In this document: positions 1-6,110 of the stretch, piece by piece | How the letters are laid out: every line of letters starts with the position of its first letter | Numbering within the stretch: the stretch's first letter is position 1 | The notes under the pieces: generated by a model | Told to the model about the DNA's origin: nothing | Database searches by the model: none | Seen by the model: only the letters and a program-made list of their open reading frames with translations | Origin: Chloroflexota bacterium | Lineage (GTDB): Bacteria > Chloroflexota > Anaerolineae > 4572-78 > J111 | Direction of reading: 5' to 3' | NCBI GenBank assembly: GCA_003694775.1 | Contig: RFJV01000146.1 | Span: 1-6,345 of the forward strand | Length of the DNA stretch: 6,345 nucleotides | Made by a program: the position numbers and the translations under genes

Positions 1-882
1 AAGGGCGACCTGGCGAACTGCCTCTCAGCCCTGACCCGCCAGCAGGGGGTCGAACAAACCAAAATTGAAATCATCGTCCCCTGCGACGACCGCGTCCCCG
101 ACCTGCCGGCCCGGCAACAGCAGTTCCCCCACGTGCAGTTTCTGCCGTTCACCGGGCGCCGCACCTACGCCGAACTGCGGGCGCAGGGTGTCAACCAGGC
201 TGGCGGCAGTATCATCGCCCTCACCGAAGACCAGTGCACACCCGTTCCGGACTGGTGCGCCGGTATTTTGCAGGCCCACCAACAGCCGCCCGCGGCTATC
301 GGCGGCCCGGTGGAGAAAACCGGACCGGATACGGCCCTCAACTGGGCCTTCTACCTGGCCGATTACGTTCGCTATGCGAACCCCCGCCCTGCCGGCCCTG
401 CCGACCACCTGACCGACTGCAATGTCACCTACAAGCGGGCCGCACTGGAGGCCATCGCTCCGGTGTGGCGCACCGAGTTCCACGAGCCGGAGGTCCACGC
501 CGCGCTCCAGGCCGCGGGGCACACCCTCTGGTTCGCCCCGGAGCTGACCGTCCACCAGCACCGGCGGATGACCCTGCGCCAGGCCATCCGGGACCGGTAC
601 GCCTTTGGACGCCTCTTTGGCAGTGGCCGGGCCGCAGGCCAGCCGCTATCGCGGCGGCTGGCGTTCGCCGCGGCCGGTCTGGCCCTGCCCCTCCTGCTGA
701 CCGGTCGGGTTGCCGGGCACGTGTTCCGCCGTCGGCGATACCGGGCCGCGTTCCTGCGCGCCCTGCCCGCGCTGGCGCTGGTCAGCACGGTCTGGGCCTG
801 GGGCGAACTGGCCGGCTACCTGACCGGACAGGCCGAAGAATCCCTCTCCCCCGCGAACGCGGTCAACGAAAGGTCGCTATGA
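1..882 (+). CDS. Family 2 glycosyltransferase with C-terminal membrane segments (5' partial)
   Basis: The reading frame is open from the first base and ends in TGA at 880-882, giving 293 visible residues; the N-terminal strand that binds the nucleotide sugar and the true start lie outside the window. The visible start (NCLSALTRQ) matches the GT2 helix usually written as CLxSLxxQ. An acidic TED at about residues 75-77 (ALTEDQCTP) takes the place of the metal/nucleotide-binding DxD. IGGPVE, then DCNVTYKRAAL near 139-149, and FHEPEVHAAL near 160-169 fit the acceptor and catalytic-base region of GT-A enzymes. HQHRRMTLRQAIRDRYAFGR follows near 185-204. Two hydrophobic stretches (about 219-236 and 251-268) and a WAWGELAGYLTG tail suggest membrane attachment with the catalytic domain in the cytoplasm. 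Expected role: transfer of a sugar from a nucleotide donor to a lipid-linked glycan or other acceptor. Donor and acceptor cannot be told. Its stop overlaps the next start, so the two are probably co-translated. Confidence 0.88.
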   Translation, partial: KGDLANCLSALTRQQGVEQTKIEIIVPCDDRVPDLPARQQQFPHVQFLPFTGRRTYAELRAQGVNQAGGSIIALTEDQCTPVPDWCAGILQAHQQPPAAIGGPVEKTGPDTALNWAFYLADYVRYANPRPAGPADHLTDCNVTYKRAALEAIAPVWRTEFHEPEVHAALQAAGHTLWFAPELTVHQHRRMTLRQAIRDRYAFGRLFGSGRAAGQPLSRRLAFAAAGLALPLLLTGRVAGHVFRRRRYRAAFLRALPALALVSTVWAWGELAGYLTGQAEESLSPANAVNERSL

Positions 883-1907
883 ATTTCAAGGGTATCGACC
901 TCTGCTGTCCTCACTGCCGGGGCGAACTGGACGGCCAAATCGACGCCGCGGGCGAAGGCGCGCTCCACTGCCCGGAATGCCGCCGGACCTACCCGGTCAT
1001 TCTGGGCATCCCGGACCTGCGCCTCTTCCCCGACCCGTACATCGATTTTGAGGCAGACCGGGCCAAAGGGCGGAAGGTAGCCGCGCATCTGCACGACGGC
1101 TCCTTTGCCGACCTGGTAAGCTACTACTACAGCATCACCCCGGTAGTGCCGCCGCACCATGCCCGGCAGTACACCCGCGGTCTGCTGGCCGCGGCCGCCC
1201 GCGCCGAAGCAGAGCTGGCGGCGTGGGAAAAGATGGCCGGTGACAACAGAACCGGCGGCAGTTTGCTGGAAATCGGCTGTGGCACCGGGCCTTTGCTGGT
1301 GGCCGCGGCAGGCCGCTACGACCAGGTGGTGGGGGTCGATATTGCCTTCCGCTGGCTGGTGGTCGCCAAAAAGCGGCTGATGGAAGCCGGGCTTGACCTG
1401 CCGCTCATCTGCGCCTGCGCCGAGGCCCTGCCCTTTGCCGCCCCCGCCTTCGACCGGGTGGCGGCGGACTCGGTGCTGGAGCATCTGCACGACCAGCGGC
1501 AGGCGCTGGCAGAAATCCGGCGGGTGATGCGCCCCGGCGGCTGGTTCTTTGCCCTGACACCCAACCGCTACAGCCTGGGGCCAGACCCGCACACCGGTAT
1601 CTGGGCCGGGGGCTACCTGCCCGACCGCTGGACCGCGGCGATTGTTCGCCGTCAGGGAGGCATTCCGCCCCGGCGCCGTTTGCTCTCGACCCGCGGCCTG
1701 GCCCGGCTGGTCCGGGAAGCCGGGTTTACCCGCGTCCGGATTCAGCTTCCCGACGTGCCGGAAGGCCAGCGCGCCCACTTTGGCCCGGCCATGCGCCGCC
1801 TCATCGACGGCTACCACCTGGCCAAACGACTGCCCGCCGGCAGGCAAATTCTGGGGTTGGTTGGCCCGCTCCTGCAGGTGGTCGCTATGTTGGAGATTGG
1901 GGATTAG
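879..1907 (+). CDS. Class I SAM-dependent methyltransferase with N-terminal zinc knuckle
   Basis: 342 residues. The frame is open far upstream, but the ATG at 879 is chosen because it overlaps the previous stop as ATGA, has AAAGG (869-873) five bases before it, and is followed at once by a sensible domain. Residues 9-48 carry CPHC (C10, C13) and CPEC (C31, C34) followed by YPVILGIPDLR, a Trm112-like zinc-binding segment common at the front of bacterial methyltransferases. The Rossmann fold follows: motif I EIGCGTG (131-137), acidic D154 in VGVDIA for the SAM ribose, AEALPFA (181-187), DSVLEHL (197-203) and RPGGWFFALTPN (218-229). The substrate is unknown; in a glycan cluster a sugar or lipid-carrier precursor is a reasonable inference. 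The C-terminal residues LEIGD and the TAG stop are encoded by the first units of a 7-bp tandem repeat, so the native C-terminus may have been replaced or shortened. Confidence 0.87.
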   Translation: MNFKGIDLCCPHCRGELDGQIDAAGEGALHCPECRRTYPVILGIPDLRLFPDPYIDFEADRAKGRKVAAHLHDGSFADLVSYYYSITPVVPPHHARQYTRGLLAAAARAEAELAAWEKMAGDNRTGGSLLEIGCGTGPLLVAAAGRYDQVVGVDIAFRWLVVAKKRLMEAGLDLPLICACAEALPFAAPAFDRVAADSVLEHLHDQRQALAEIRRVMRPGGWFFALTPNRYSLGPDPHTGIWAGGYLPDRWTAAIVRRQGGIPPRRRLLSTRGLARLVREAGFTRVRIQLPDVPEGQRAHFGPAMRRLIDGYHLAKRLPAGRQILGLVGPLLQVVAMLEIGD

Positions 1908-1954
1908 AGATTAGAGACTGGAGATTGGAGATTGGAGATTGGGGATTTGAAATT
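1892..1954. repeat. Heptanucleotide tandem repeat, GGAGATT type
   Basis: Nine consecutive 7-bp units can be read without gaps: GGAGATT, GGGGATT, AGAGATT, AGAGACT, three GGAGATT, GGGGATT and a degenerate TGAAATT. The first two units encode the last residues of the upstream methyltransferase, and its TAG stop spans the junction of units 2 and 3. The rest is intergenic. Since 7 is not a multiple of 3, a TAG or other stop is quickly reached in any frame. The tract resembles in style the short tandemly repeated repetitive sequences known from filamentous cyanobacteria, but the motif and host are different and kinship is not claimed. Confidence 0.9.
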
Positions 1955-1971
1955 ATCGAGTAGATACCACA

Positions 1972-2006
1972 ATTCAAAATTCAAAATTCACCATTCATAA
2001 TTTTCC
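1972..2006. repeat. AT-rich heptanucleotide tract, ATTCAAA type
   Basis: Five 7-bp units in phase: ATTCAAA twice, ATTCACC, ATTCATA, and a degenerate ATTTTCC that ends two bases before the flippase ATG. It lies 17 bp after the GGAGATT tract and has a quite different base composition. It is similar in period and look to the TTCAATT tract after the last gene. Together the two tracts fill nearly the whole spacer between genes 2 and 3. Confidence 0.75.
1973..2001 (+). promoter_or_regulatory. Possible sigma70-type promoter inside the AT-rich repeat
   Basis: TTCAAA (1973-1978, 4 of 6 to TTGACA), a 17-bp spacer, and CATAAT (1996-2001, 5 of 6 to TATAAT). A start about seven bases past the -10 would fall at 2008-2009, on the flippase ATG itself, which would give a leaderless message. 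The tract is AT-rich and repetitive, so chance matches are likely; this is a reading from consensus only. Confidence 0.33.
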
Positions 2007-2008
2007 CA

Positions 2009-3412
2009 ATGTCTGCAGTGTTCCGCCTCTCGATAGGCGATTTTCTGGCAAAAACTTTATATTTTCTGGCCTTTATTTTTATGGCCCGGATGCTGGGCGT
2101 GTCGGCGTACGGCGTGCTGGAGTTTTCGCTCTCCATTCTGGCCTATTTTCTCCTGCTGGGCGATGCCGGTCTGGAGCTGTGGGCCACCCGCGAGGCCGCC
2201 CGCGGCAGAGACATTCCCGCCCTGGCCGGGCGCATCGTCCTGCTCCGGCTGGTCAGTGCCGGGGTGGCTTTTGCCGTTCTGGTGGCCCTGCTTCCCCTGC
2301 TTCCGGCCTATCCCGGTCTGCGGGTCATCCTGCCCCTGTTTGGCGGGGTGCTGTTTGTCCAGGCCCTGAACCTGAAATGGGTTTTTATGGGCCGGGCCGA
2401 GATGAACCGGGTTGCCGCTGGCCTGATTATTGCCCAGATTGTCTTTGCCCTGCTGGTGTTTGCCGTGGTGCACCGTCCCGATGCCCTGCTGTGGGTTCCC
2501 CTGGCCCGGCTGGCTGGCGACCTGGCAATGGCCGGCTATTTCTGGCGGCTGTTTCGCCGCCGCTTCGGTTCCATTGGCTTAAAGACCGGCGGGCTGGCCG
2601 CGTCTGCCGTTCTGCGCCCGGCCCTGACCATGGGCCTGTCCAGCGGATTGGCCCTGATGAGCTACAATTTCGATATGGTTCTGCTGGGTTTTCTGCTTGA
2701 CGCTCAGCACGTGGGCTGGTACGCGGCGGCATACAAGCCAATCACCGTGGCCCTGGGTCTGCCGGTGTCTTACTTTCTGGGCCTGTTTCCGGTGCTGTCC
2801 CGTGCCTTTGTTGCCGGTGAGACCGAATTCCGGGGGATTGTCGCCCGCTCCCTGCGCCTGATGACCACCTTTGCCGTTCCGGTGGCCGCCGGCGGGACGG
2901 TGATGGCCCGGCCCATCATTCTGTTTCTCTTTGGGCCGGTCTACGAGCCATCGGTTCTGCCGCTCCAACTGCTGTGCTGGGCCGCGGCCCTGATTATGAT
3001 GCGCGGCACCTTCCGGCAGGCGCTGAACGCGGCCGGCCAGCAGGCGCTCGACCTGCGCGCCGCGGCCTCCGCCGTCGGACTGAACGTGGTGCTGAACCTG
3101 CTGTTCATTCCCCGCTACGGCATTGCCGGTGCGGCCATTGCCACCTTGCTGGCCGAGGTGCTGTGGTTCGGGATGTCGGCCTACCTGTTCAACCGGCGGG
3201 TCGCCCCGGTAGCTCCCTGGCCGTACCTGCTCCGGCCCATTCTGGCCGCGGCAGTGATGGCGGCTGTTCTGCTCTGGCTGTCGCCGGTCTACTGGCCGGT
3301 GCGGATGGCAATCGGTGGAACGGCCTATTTTGCCGTTCTGCTGGCCCTGGGCGATGCCGAAGTAACCGGCTGGCTGGCCTCCCTGCGGAAGGTCTACGCC
3401 ACCCGATTCTAA
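2009..3412 (+). CDS. Wzx/MVF-type polysaccharide flippase (oligosaccharide translocase)
   Basis: 467 residues, the usual length for this family, and very hydrophobic, with roughly 12-14 predicted membrane helices spread along the chain (for example about 39-57, 80-100, 136-156, 240-262, 285-309, 352-368, 372-392, 405-425). The N-terminus (IGDFLAKTLYFLAFIFMARMLGVSAYG) is the classic first-helix signature of the polysaccharide biosynthesis family in the MOP/MVF superfamily: a helix, then ARxLGxxxYG. LFGPVYEPSVLPLQLLCW (307-324) and RQALNAAGQQ (336-345), then LNLLFIPRYGIAGAAIATLLAE (362-383), are further family hallmarks. Expected role: moving undecaprenyl- or other polyprenyl-linked sugar units from the inner to the outer face of the cytoplasmic membrane. 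ATG 2009 is the first ATG after an in-frame TAG at 1961-1963. No Shine-Dalgarno precedes it, unlike genes 2 and 4. An in-frame GTG at 2018 is a weaker alternative start. Confidence 0.9.
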   Translation: MSAVFRLSIGDFLAKTLYFLAFIFMARMLGVSAYGVLEFSLSILAYFLLLGDAGLELWATREAARGRDIPALAGRIVLLRLVSAGVAFAVLVALLPLLPAYPGLRVILPLFGGVLFVQALNLKWVFMGRAEMNRVAAGLIIAQIVFALLVFAVVHRPDALLWVPLARLAGDLAMAGYFWRLFRRRFGSIGLKTGGLAASAVLRPALTMGLSSGLALMSYNFDMVLLGFLLDAQHVGWYAAAYKPITVALGLPVSYFLGLFPVLSRAFVAGETEFRGIVARSLRLMTTFAVPVAAGGTVMARPIILFLFGPVYEPSVLPLQLLCWAAALIMMRGTFRQALNAAGQQALDLRAAASAVGLNVVLNLLFIPRYGIAGAAIATLLAEVLWFGMSAYLFNRRVAPVAPWPYLLRPILAAAVMAAVLLWLSPVYWPVRMAIGGTAYFAVLLALGDAEVTGWLASLRKVYATRF

Positions 3413-3473
3413 CTTTTTTGCTACGTTTCTCTTACCCGGCCCACATTTTTGCCTGATAGACTGGACGGACGCG

Positions 3474-3480
3474 AAAGGAA
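3474..3480 (+). promoter_or_regulatory. Ribosome binding site for the second methyltransferase
   Basis: AAAGGAA, with the AAGGA core ending ten bases before ATG 3490. It supports this start and suggests conventional initiation for this gene, in contrast to the flippase upstream. The rest of the 77-bp spacer (3413-3489) holds a run of six T just after the flippase stop but no convincing hairpin, and no good promoter was seen. Confidence 0.6.
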
Positions 3481-3489
3481 TTTGTCCCT

Positions 3490-4458
3490 ATGACCATCCA
3501 ATGCCTGACCTGCAATCACACCGGCCTGCAGAAAGTACGCTCCTACCGGACCAAAACAGCACACGGACGCGCCCTGTTCGGCCATACGTGGCTGTACGAG
3601 TGCCGGCAGTGCGGGCTGGTGCAAACCGTTCCCCGGCCCACGCTCCAGCAGTTGGCCGATTACTACGCGGTTGACTACCGCAACGGCTGTTTTGCCGGCG
3701 CCGATGTCGCCAACCTGGCCGAATTTCCCAAAGACAACCTGTTTTACTACAATCGGGGCCAATCCATTGCCGACCTGCTGTCGCCGCACGTACCGGAAGC
3801 AGACAGCCTGCAGATTCTGGACATCGGCGCGGGGTTTGGGCACATCCTCCACGCCCTCGGCGAAAGGTACCCCCAGGCCCACCGCACGGCGATTGAATTT
3901 TCGCAGGTCTGCGTAGACCATCTCCGCTCGCTGGGCATCGAGGTCTTTACCGACCCGGCAGAGGAAGCCCTGCCCCGCCTCGGTCGCCGGTTCGACGTGG
4001 TTATCCTGTCGCACGTGCTGGAGCACCTGCTGGAACCGCGGCAAATGCTCCAGACTATCTTTGACCACCTGAATCCGGGCGGTATTCTGTACGTGGAGGT
4101 GCCGCACATCCCTCGCGATTCCCTGAAAAAGTATATCGACAGCGTCTGGGCGCCCCGTTTTGAGGAGCCGCACATCACCCTGTTTTCGCCCCCGGTTCTG
4201 CGCGCCCTGCTGGAAAGCACCGGCTTCGACGTGCCGTTCTGCGATACGGCCGGTCTGGAGTACAAATACATCTCTGCCCTGCAGTTCCACCTGCCGCACT
4301 GGCGCTGGTTTTTACAGCGCCTCACTCCCAAACCGGTGTTCGACTTCCTGCGCCGGCGGAGCGCCACCAAAGGACTGCGGGTCAAAGAGCGGGAAGAGTC
4401 GTTCTACCAGTACGGCGGCAATCGCATCTGGATTCGAAGCATCTCCCGGAAAAAGTAA
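3490..4458 (+). CDS. Class I SAM-dependent methyltransferase with N-terminal Cys4 zinc ribbon
   Basis: 322 residues, starting at an ATG with AAAGGAA upstream. An N-terminal zinc ribbon is formed by CLTC (C5, C8) and CRQC (C38, C41), the latter in the common form YECRQCGLVQ. YYAVDYRNG (58-66) lies in a linker typical of these proteins. The methyltransferase domain shows motif I LDIGAGFG (110-117), acidic E136 in AIEFS, FDVVILSHVLEHLLEP (168-183), LNPGGILYVEVPH (194-206) and HITLFSPPVLRALLESTGF (228-246), which matches the Methyltransf_23/11 type. The layout resembles methyltransferases of glycan and sugar-nucleotide clusters whose N-terminal metal site sits before the catalytic fold. It is clearly distinct in sequence from the other methyltransferase in the window, so a recent duplication is unlikely. 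The methyl acceptor is unknown; a sugar precursor is inferred from context only. Confidence 0.88.
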   Translation: MTIQCLTCNHTGLQKVRSYRTKTAHGRALFGHTWLYECRQCGLVQTVPRPTLQQLADYYAVDYRNGCFAGADVANLAEFPKDNLFYYNRGQSIADLLSPHVPEADSLQILDIGAGFGHILHALGERYPQAHRTAIEFSQVCVDHLRSLGIEVFTDPAEEALPRLGRRFDVVILSHVLEHLLEPRQMLQTIFDHLNPGGILYVEVPHIPRDSLKKYIDSVWAPRFEEPHITLFSPPVLRALLESTGFDVPFCDTAGLEYKYISALQFHLPHWRWFLQRLTPKPVFDFLRRRSATKGLRVKEREESFYQYGGNRIWIRSISRKK

Positions 4459-4480
4459 CTTGTATACTGCCCCGCCGTCC

Positions 4481-4546
4481 ACGAATTTTTCACGAATACA
4501 CGAATGAACCGCGAGACAAACTTTCGTGCATTCGTGTTATATTCGT
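4481..4546. repeat. Large imperfect palindrome of ACGAAT/ATTCGT motifs
   Basis: Left arm 4481-4506 and right arm 4521-4546 are reverse complements at 21 of 26 positions, with a 14-base loop. The left arm has ACGAAT at 4481, 4492 and 4500. The right arm has ATTCGT at 4530 and 4541, and the variant TTTCGT at 4522, with mirror-image spacings of 8 and 11 bp. A second register pairs 4498-4506 with 4529-4537 over nine perfect bases. There is no T-run straight after it, so a plain intrinsic terminator is not favoured. It could be a dispersed MITE-like or intergenic palindromic repeat, or a protein-binding site. Confidence 0.82.
4513..4543 (+). promoter_or_regulatory. Weak candidate promoter for the lipoprotein gene
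   Basis: GAGACA (4513-4518, 4 of 6) and TATATT (4538-4543, 5 of 6), with a 19-bp spacer that is longer than ideal. The -10 lies in the right arm of the palindrome, so folding or protein binding there could affect initiation. A start near 4550 would leave a leader of about 35 bases. Support is from consensus matching only. Confidence 0.25.
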
Positions 4547-4584
4547 AAACGGCCTACGCTCATACAGCCGGAAAAAATTAATAT

Positions 4585-6057
4585 ATGATTACCAACCAAC
4601 CAAGAACCTATTATTTTCTCCTCTACCCGCTCCTGCTGGTTTTAACGGCCTGCGGCGCCGCGGGGCCGGCCCAGGGACGCCTATCGACGCCCGCCCGGCA
4701 GACACCGGACGCGGCGATGTCGGCGGCTCAACCGCCGGTGCAGGTCGAGCATACGCCAACTACGTCCCGTCCCCCGGCGGAGGCGGTCATCCGGCTGAAT
4801 CCGGCCATCACCTACCAGACCATCTCCGGCTGGGAAGCCACCGCGCAGGCGGGTCAGGCGGAATGCCCAAACTTCAATGCCTACAAAGACAACCTGTTCG
4901 ACCAGGCGGTCAACGACCTGGGCATCAATCGCCTGCGGGTGGAAGTGCGCAGTGGTTTTGAAAACCCCACCGATTACTTTGGCGAGTTCCTGCGCGGGCA
5001 ACGCCCCATTGGCGACTGGCTGGACCACCGCTACAGCCTGGTCAACGATAATGACGACCCGCAGACCACCAATCCCGCCGGGTTCCAGTTCAGCGAACTG
5101 GACCATACCATCGAAACCGTGGTTCTGCCCGTCAAGGAACGGCTGGAGGCCCGCGGCGAAACCCTGTTTATCAACGTCAACTACATTGATTTTGCCACCG
5201 AAACCGACACCCACTACGGCCATCCGGAAGAATACGCCGAGTTTGTCCTGGCGACCTACCGCCATATGCAGGAAAAGTACGGCCTGACCCCCGATGCCTG
5301 GGAGGTCATTTTAGAGCCGGACAACAGCGCCTGGACCGGCGCGGACATTGGACAGGCTATCGAAGCAACCGCGGCCCGTCTGCTGGCGGCGGGCTTTACC
5401 CCCCGTTTCATTGCCCCCTCTACCACGGATATGGACAACGCCTGGCGCTATTTTGACGAAATGGTGGGTACCGCGCCCGGCAGTCTCCCTTACCTGGCGG
5501 AGCTGTCGTACCACCGCTACGATGGCTCACAGCTCGCTGAAATTGTCCGCCGGGCCGAGAGGTACGGGCTGAACACGGCCATGCTGGAGCATATCGGCAG
5601 TGGCTACGAAGACCTGCACACCGACCTGACCGTCGGGCGCAACTCGGCCTGGCAGCAGTTCACCCTGGCCTACTGCGAAACAGACAACGCGGCCCAGTAC
5701 TACTGGATTGACCAGAGCGACCCGGCCCGGCCCGTGGCCCGGCTGGGAGAAATGTCCAGGTTTCTGCGCCAGTATTTCCACTTCATCCGCCGCGATGCGG
5801 TCCGCATTGAAGCCGAGACCGCAAATCCCGCCTTCGACCCCGTGGCCTTTATCAACCCCGGCGGCGGGTTCGTGGTCGTGGTCAAAGCGGCAGAGGGCGG
5901 AGAGTTCACCATCGCCGGTCTGCCGGCGGGGCGATACCGCACCATCTGGACTACCGCCACCCAAACCAACGTCGCCGGCCCGGAAGTCACCCTGACCAAC
6001 GGGCAGTTGATGCCGGTTTCCATCCCCGAAGCCGGGGTGGTCACTGTGGTGCAGTGA
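4585..6057 (+). CDS. Secreted lipoprotein, GH30-like clan GH-A glycoside hydrolase
   Basis: 490 residues. ATG 4585 follows a weak purine-rich site (GGAAAA, 4570-4575). A signal peptide (hydrophobic 9-20) ends in the lipobox LTAC, with C23 as the lipidated residue; residues 24-67 form a Pro/Thr/Ser/Ala-rich linker. The catalytic part starts at ITYQTISGWEATAQAG (75-90), like the first strand of GH30. LGINRLRVEV (112-121) follows. VILEPDNSAW (241-250) holds the likely acid/base E244, SYHRYDG (308-314) is the HxY region, and TAMLEHIGSG (331-340) holds the likely nucleophile E335; the 91-residue gap suits this clan. The C-terminal part (GEMSRFLRQYFHFIRRDAVRIEA, then AFINPGGGFVVVVKAAEGG) resembles the GH30 side beta-domain. 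The residue before E244 is Leu, where clan GH-A normally has Asn, so activity or specificity may differ. It probably trims surface polysaccharide made by the neighbouring genes. GH39 or another clan GH-A family is the main alternative; the substrate is unknown. Confidence 0.75.
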   Translation: MITNQPRTYYFLLYPLLLVLTACGAAGPAQGRLSTPARQTPDAAMSAAQPPVQVEHTPTTSRPPAEAVIRLNPAITYQTISGWEATAQAGQAECPNFNAYKDNLFDQAVNDLGINRLRVEVRSGFENPTDYFGEFLRGQRPIGDWLDHRYSLVNDNDDPQTTNPAGFQFSELDHTIETVVLPVKERLEARGETLFINVNYIDFATETDTHYGHPEEYAEFVLATYRHMQEKYGLTPDAWEVILEPDNSAWTGADIGQAIEATAARLLAAGFTPRFIAPSTTDMDNAWRYFDEMVGTAPGSLPYLAELSYHRYDGSQLAEIVRRAERYGLNTAMLEHIGSGYEDLHTDLTVGRNSAWQQFTLAYCETDNAAQYYWIDQSDPARPVARLGEMSRFLRQYFHFIRRDAVRIEAETANPAFDPVAFINPGGGFVVVVKAAEGGEFTIAGLPAGRYRTIWTTATQTNVAGPEVTLTNGQLMPVSIPEAGVVTVVQ

Positions 6058-6085
6058 TTCAATTATCAATTTTCAATTTTCAATG
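6058..6085. repeat. AT-rich heptanucleotide tract, TTCAATT type
   Basis: Four 7-bp units directly after the lipoprotein stop codon: TTCAATT, ATCAATT, TTCAATT, TTCAATG. Period and composition recall the ATTCAAA tract at 1972-2006, roughly in the opposite orientation. It runs straight into the inverted octamer unit and hairpin that follow. Confidence 0.7.
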
Positions 6086-6110
6086 AGCCAATGAGAAAAT
6101 TGGCTTATTG
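6081..6110 (+). other. Hairpin at the edge of the octamer array
   Basis: 6081-6092 can pair with 6099-6110 as a 12-bp stem with a single G-U, closed by the six-base loop GAGAAA. It arises because one repeat unit (6084-6091, TGAGCCAA) is inverted relative to the array that starts at 6100. It lies 24 bases after the last stop codon and could end or stabilise the transcript, but no T-run follows, so it is not called a terminator. Confidence 0.6.

Noticed and set aside
816..1847. Long open frame of 343 codons on the - strand opposite the first methyltransferase
   Set aside because: It mirrors a well-supported + strand gene in GC-rich DNA, shows no recognisable motif, and is a composition shadow.
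1920..1944. Repeated GGAG cores as ribosome binding sites, or spaced GG runs as a G-quadruplex
   Set aside because: The last GGAG is about 70 bases before the next start, and two-base G runs with five-base loops would give only a weak two-tetrad structure.
3410..3425. Run of six T after the flippase stop as an intrinsic terminator
   Set aside because: No stable GC-rich hairpin could be found just before the T-run.
3432..3460. TTACCC-17-GATAGA as a promoter for the second methyltransferase
   Set aside because: Only three of six bases match in each hexamer, which is no better than chance in this spacer.
3421..4299. Open frame of 292 codons on the - strand opposite the second methyltransferase
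   Set aside because: Overlaps a gene with clear zinc-ribbon and SAM motifs on the + strand; its translation shows no family signature.
4463..4468. TATACT just after the second methyltransferase as a promoter -10
   Set aside because: No acceptable -35 at 16-19 bp upstream; the bases there lie within the coding end and match poorly.
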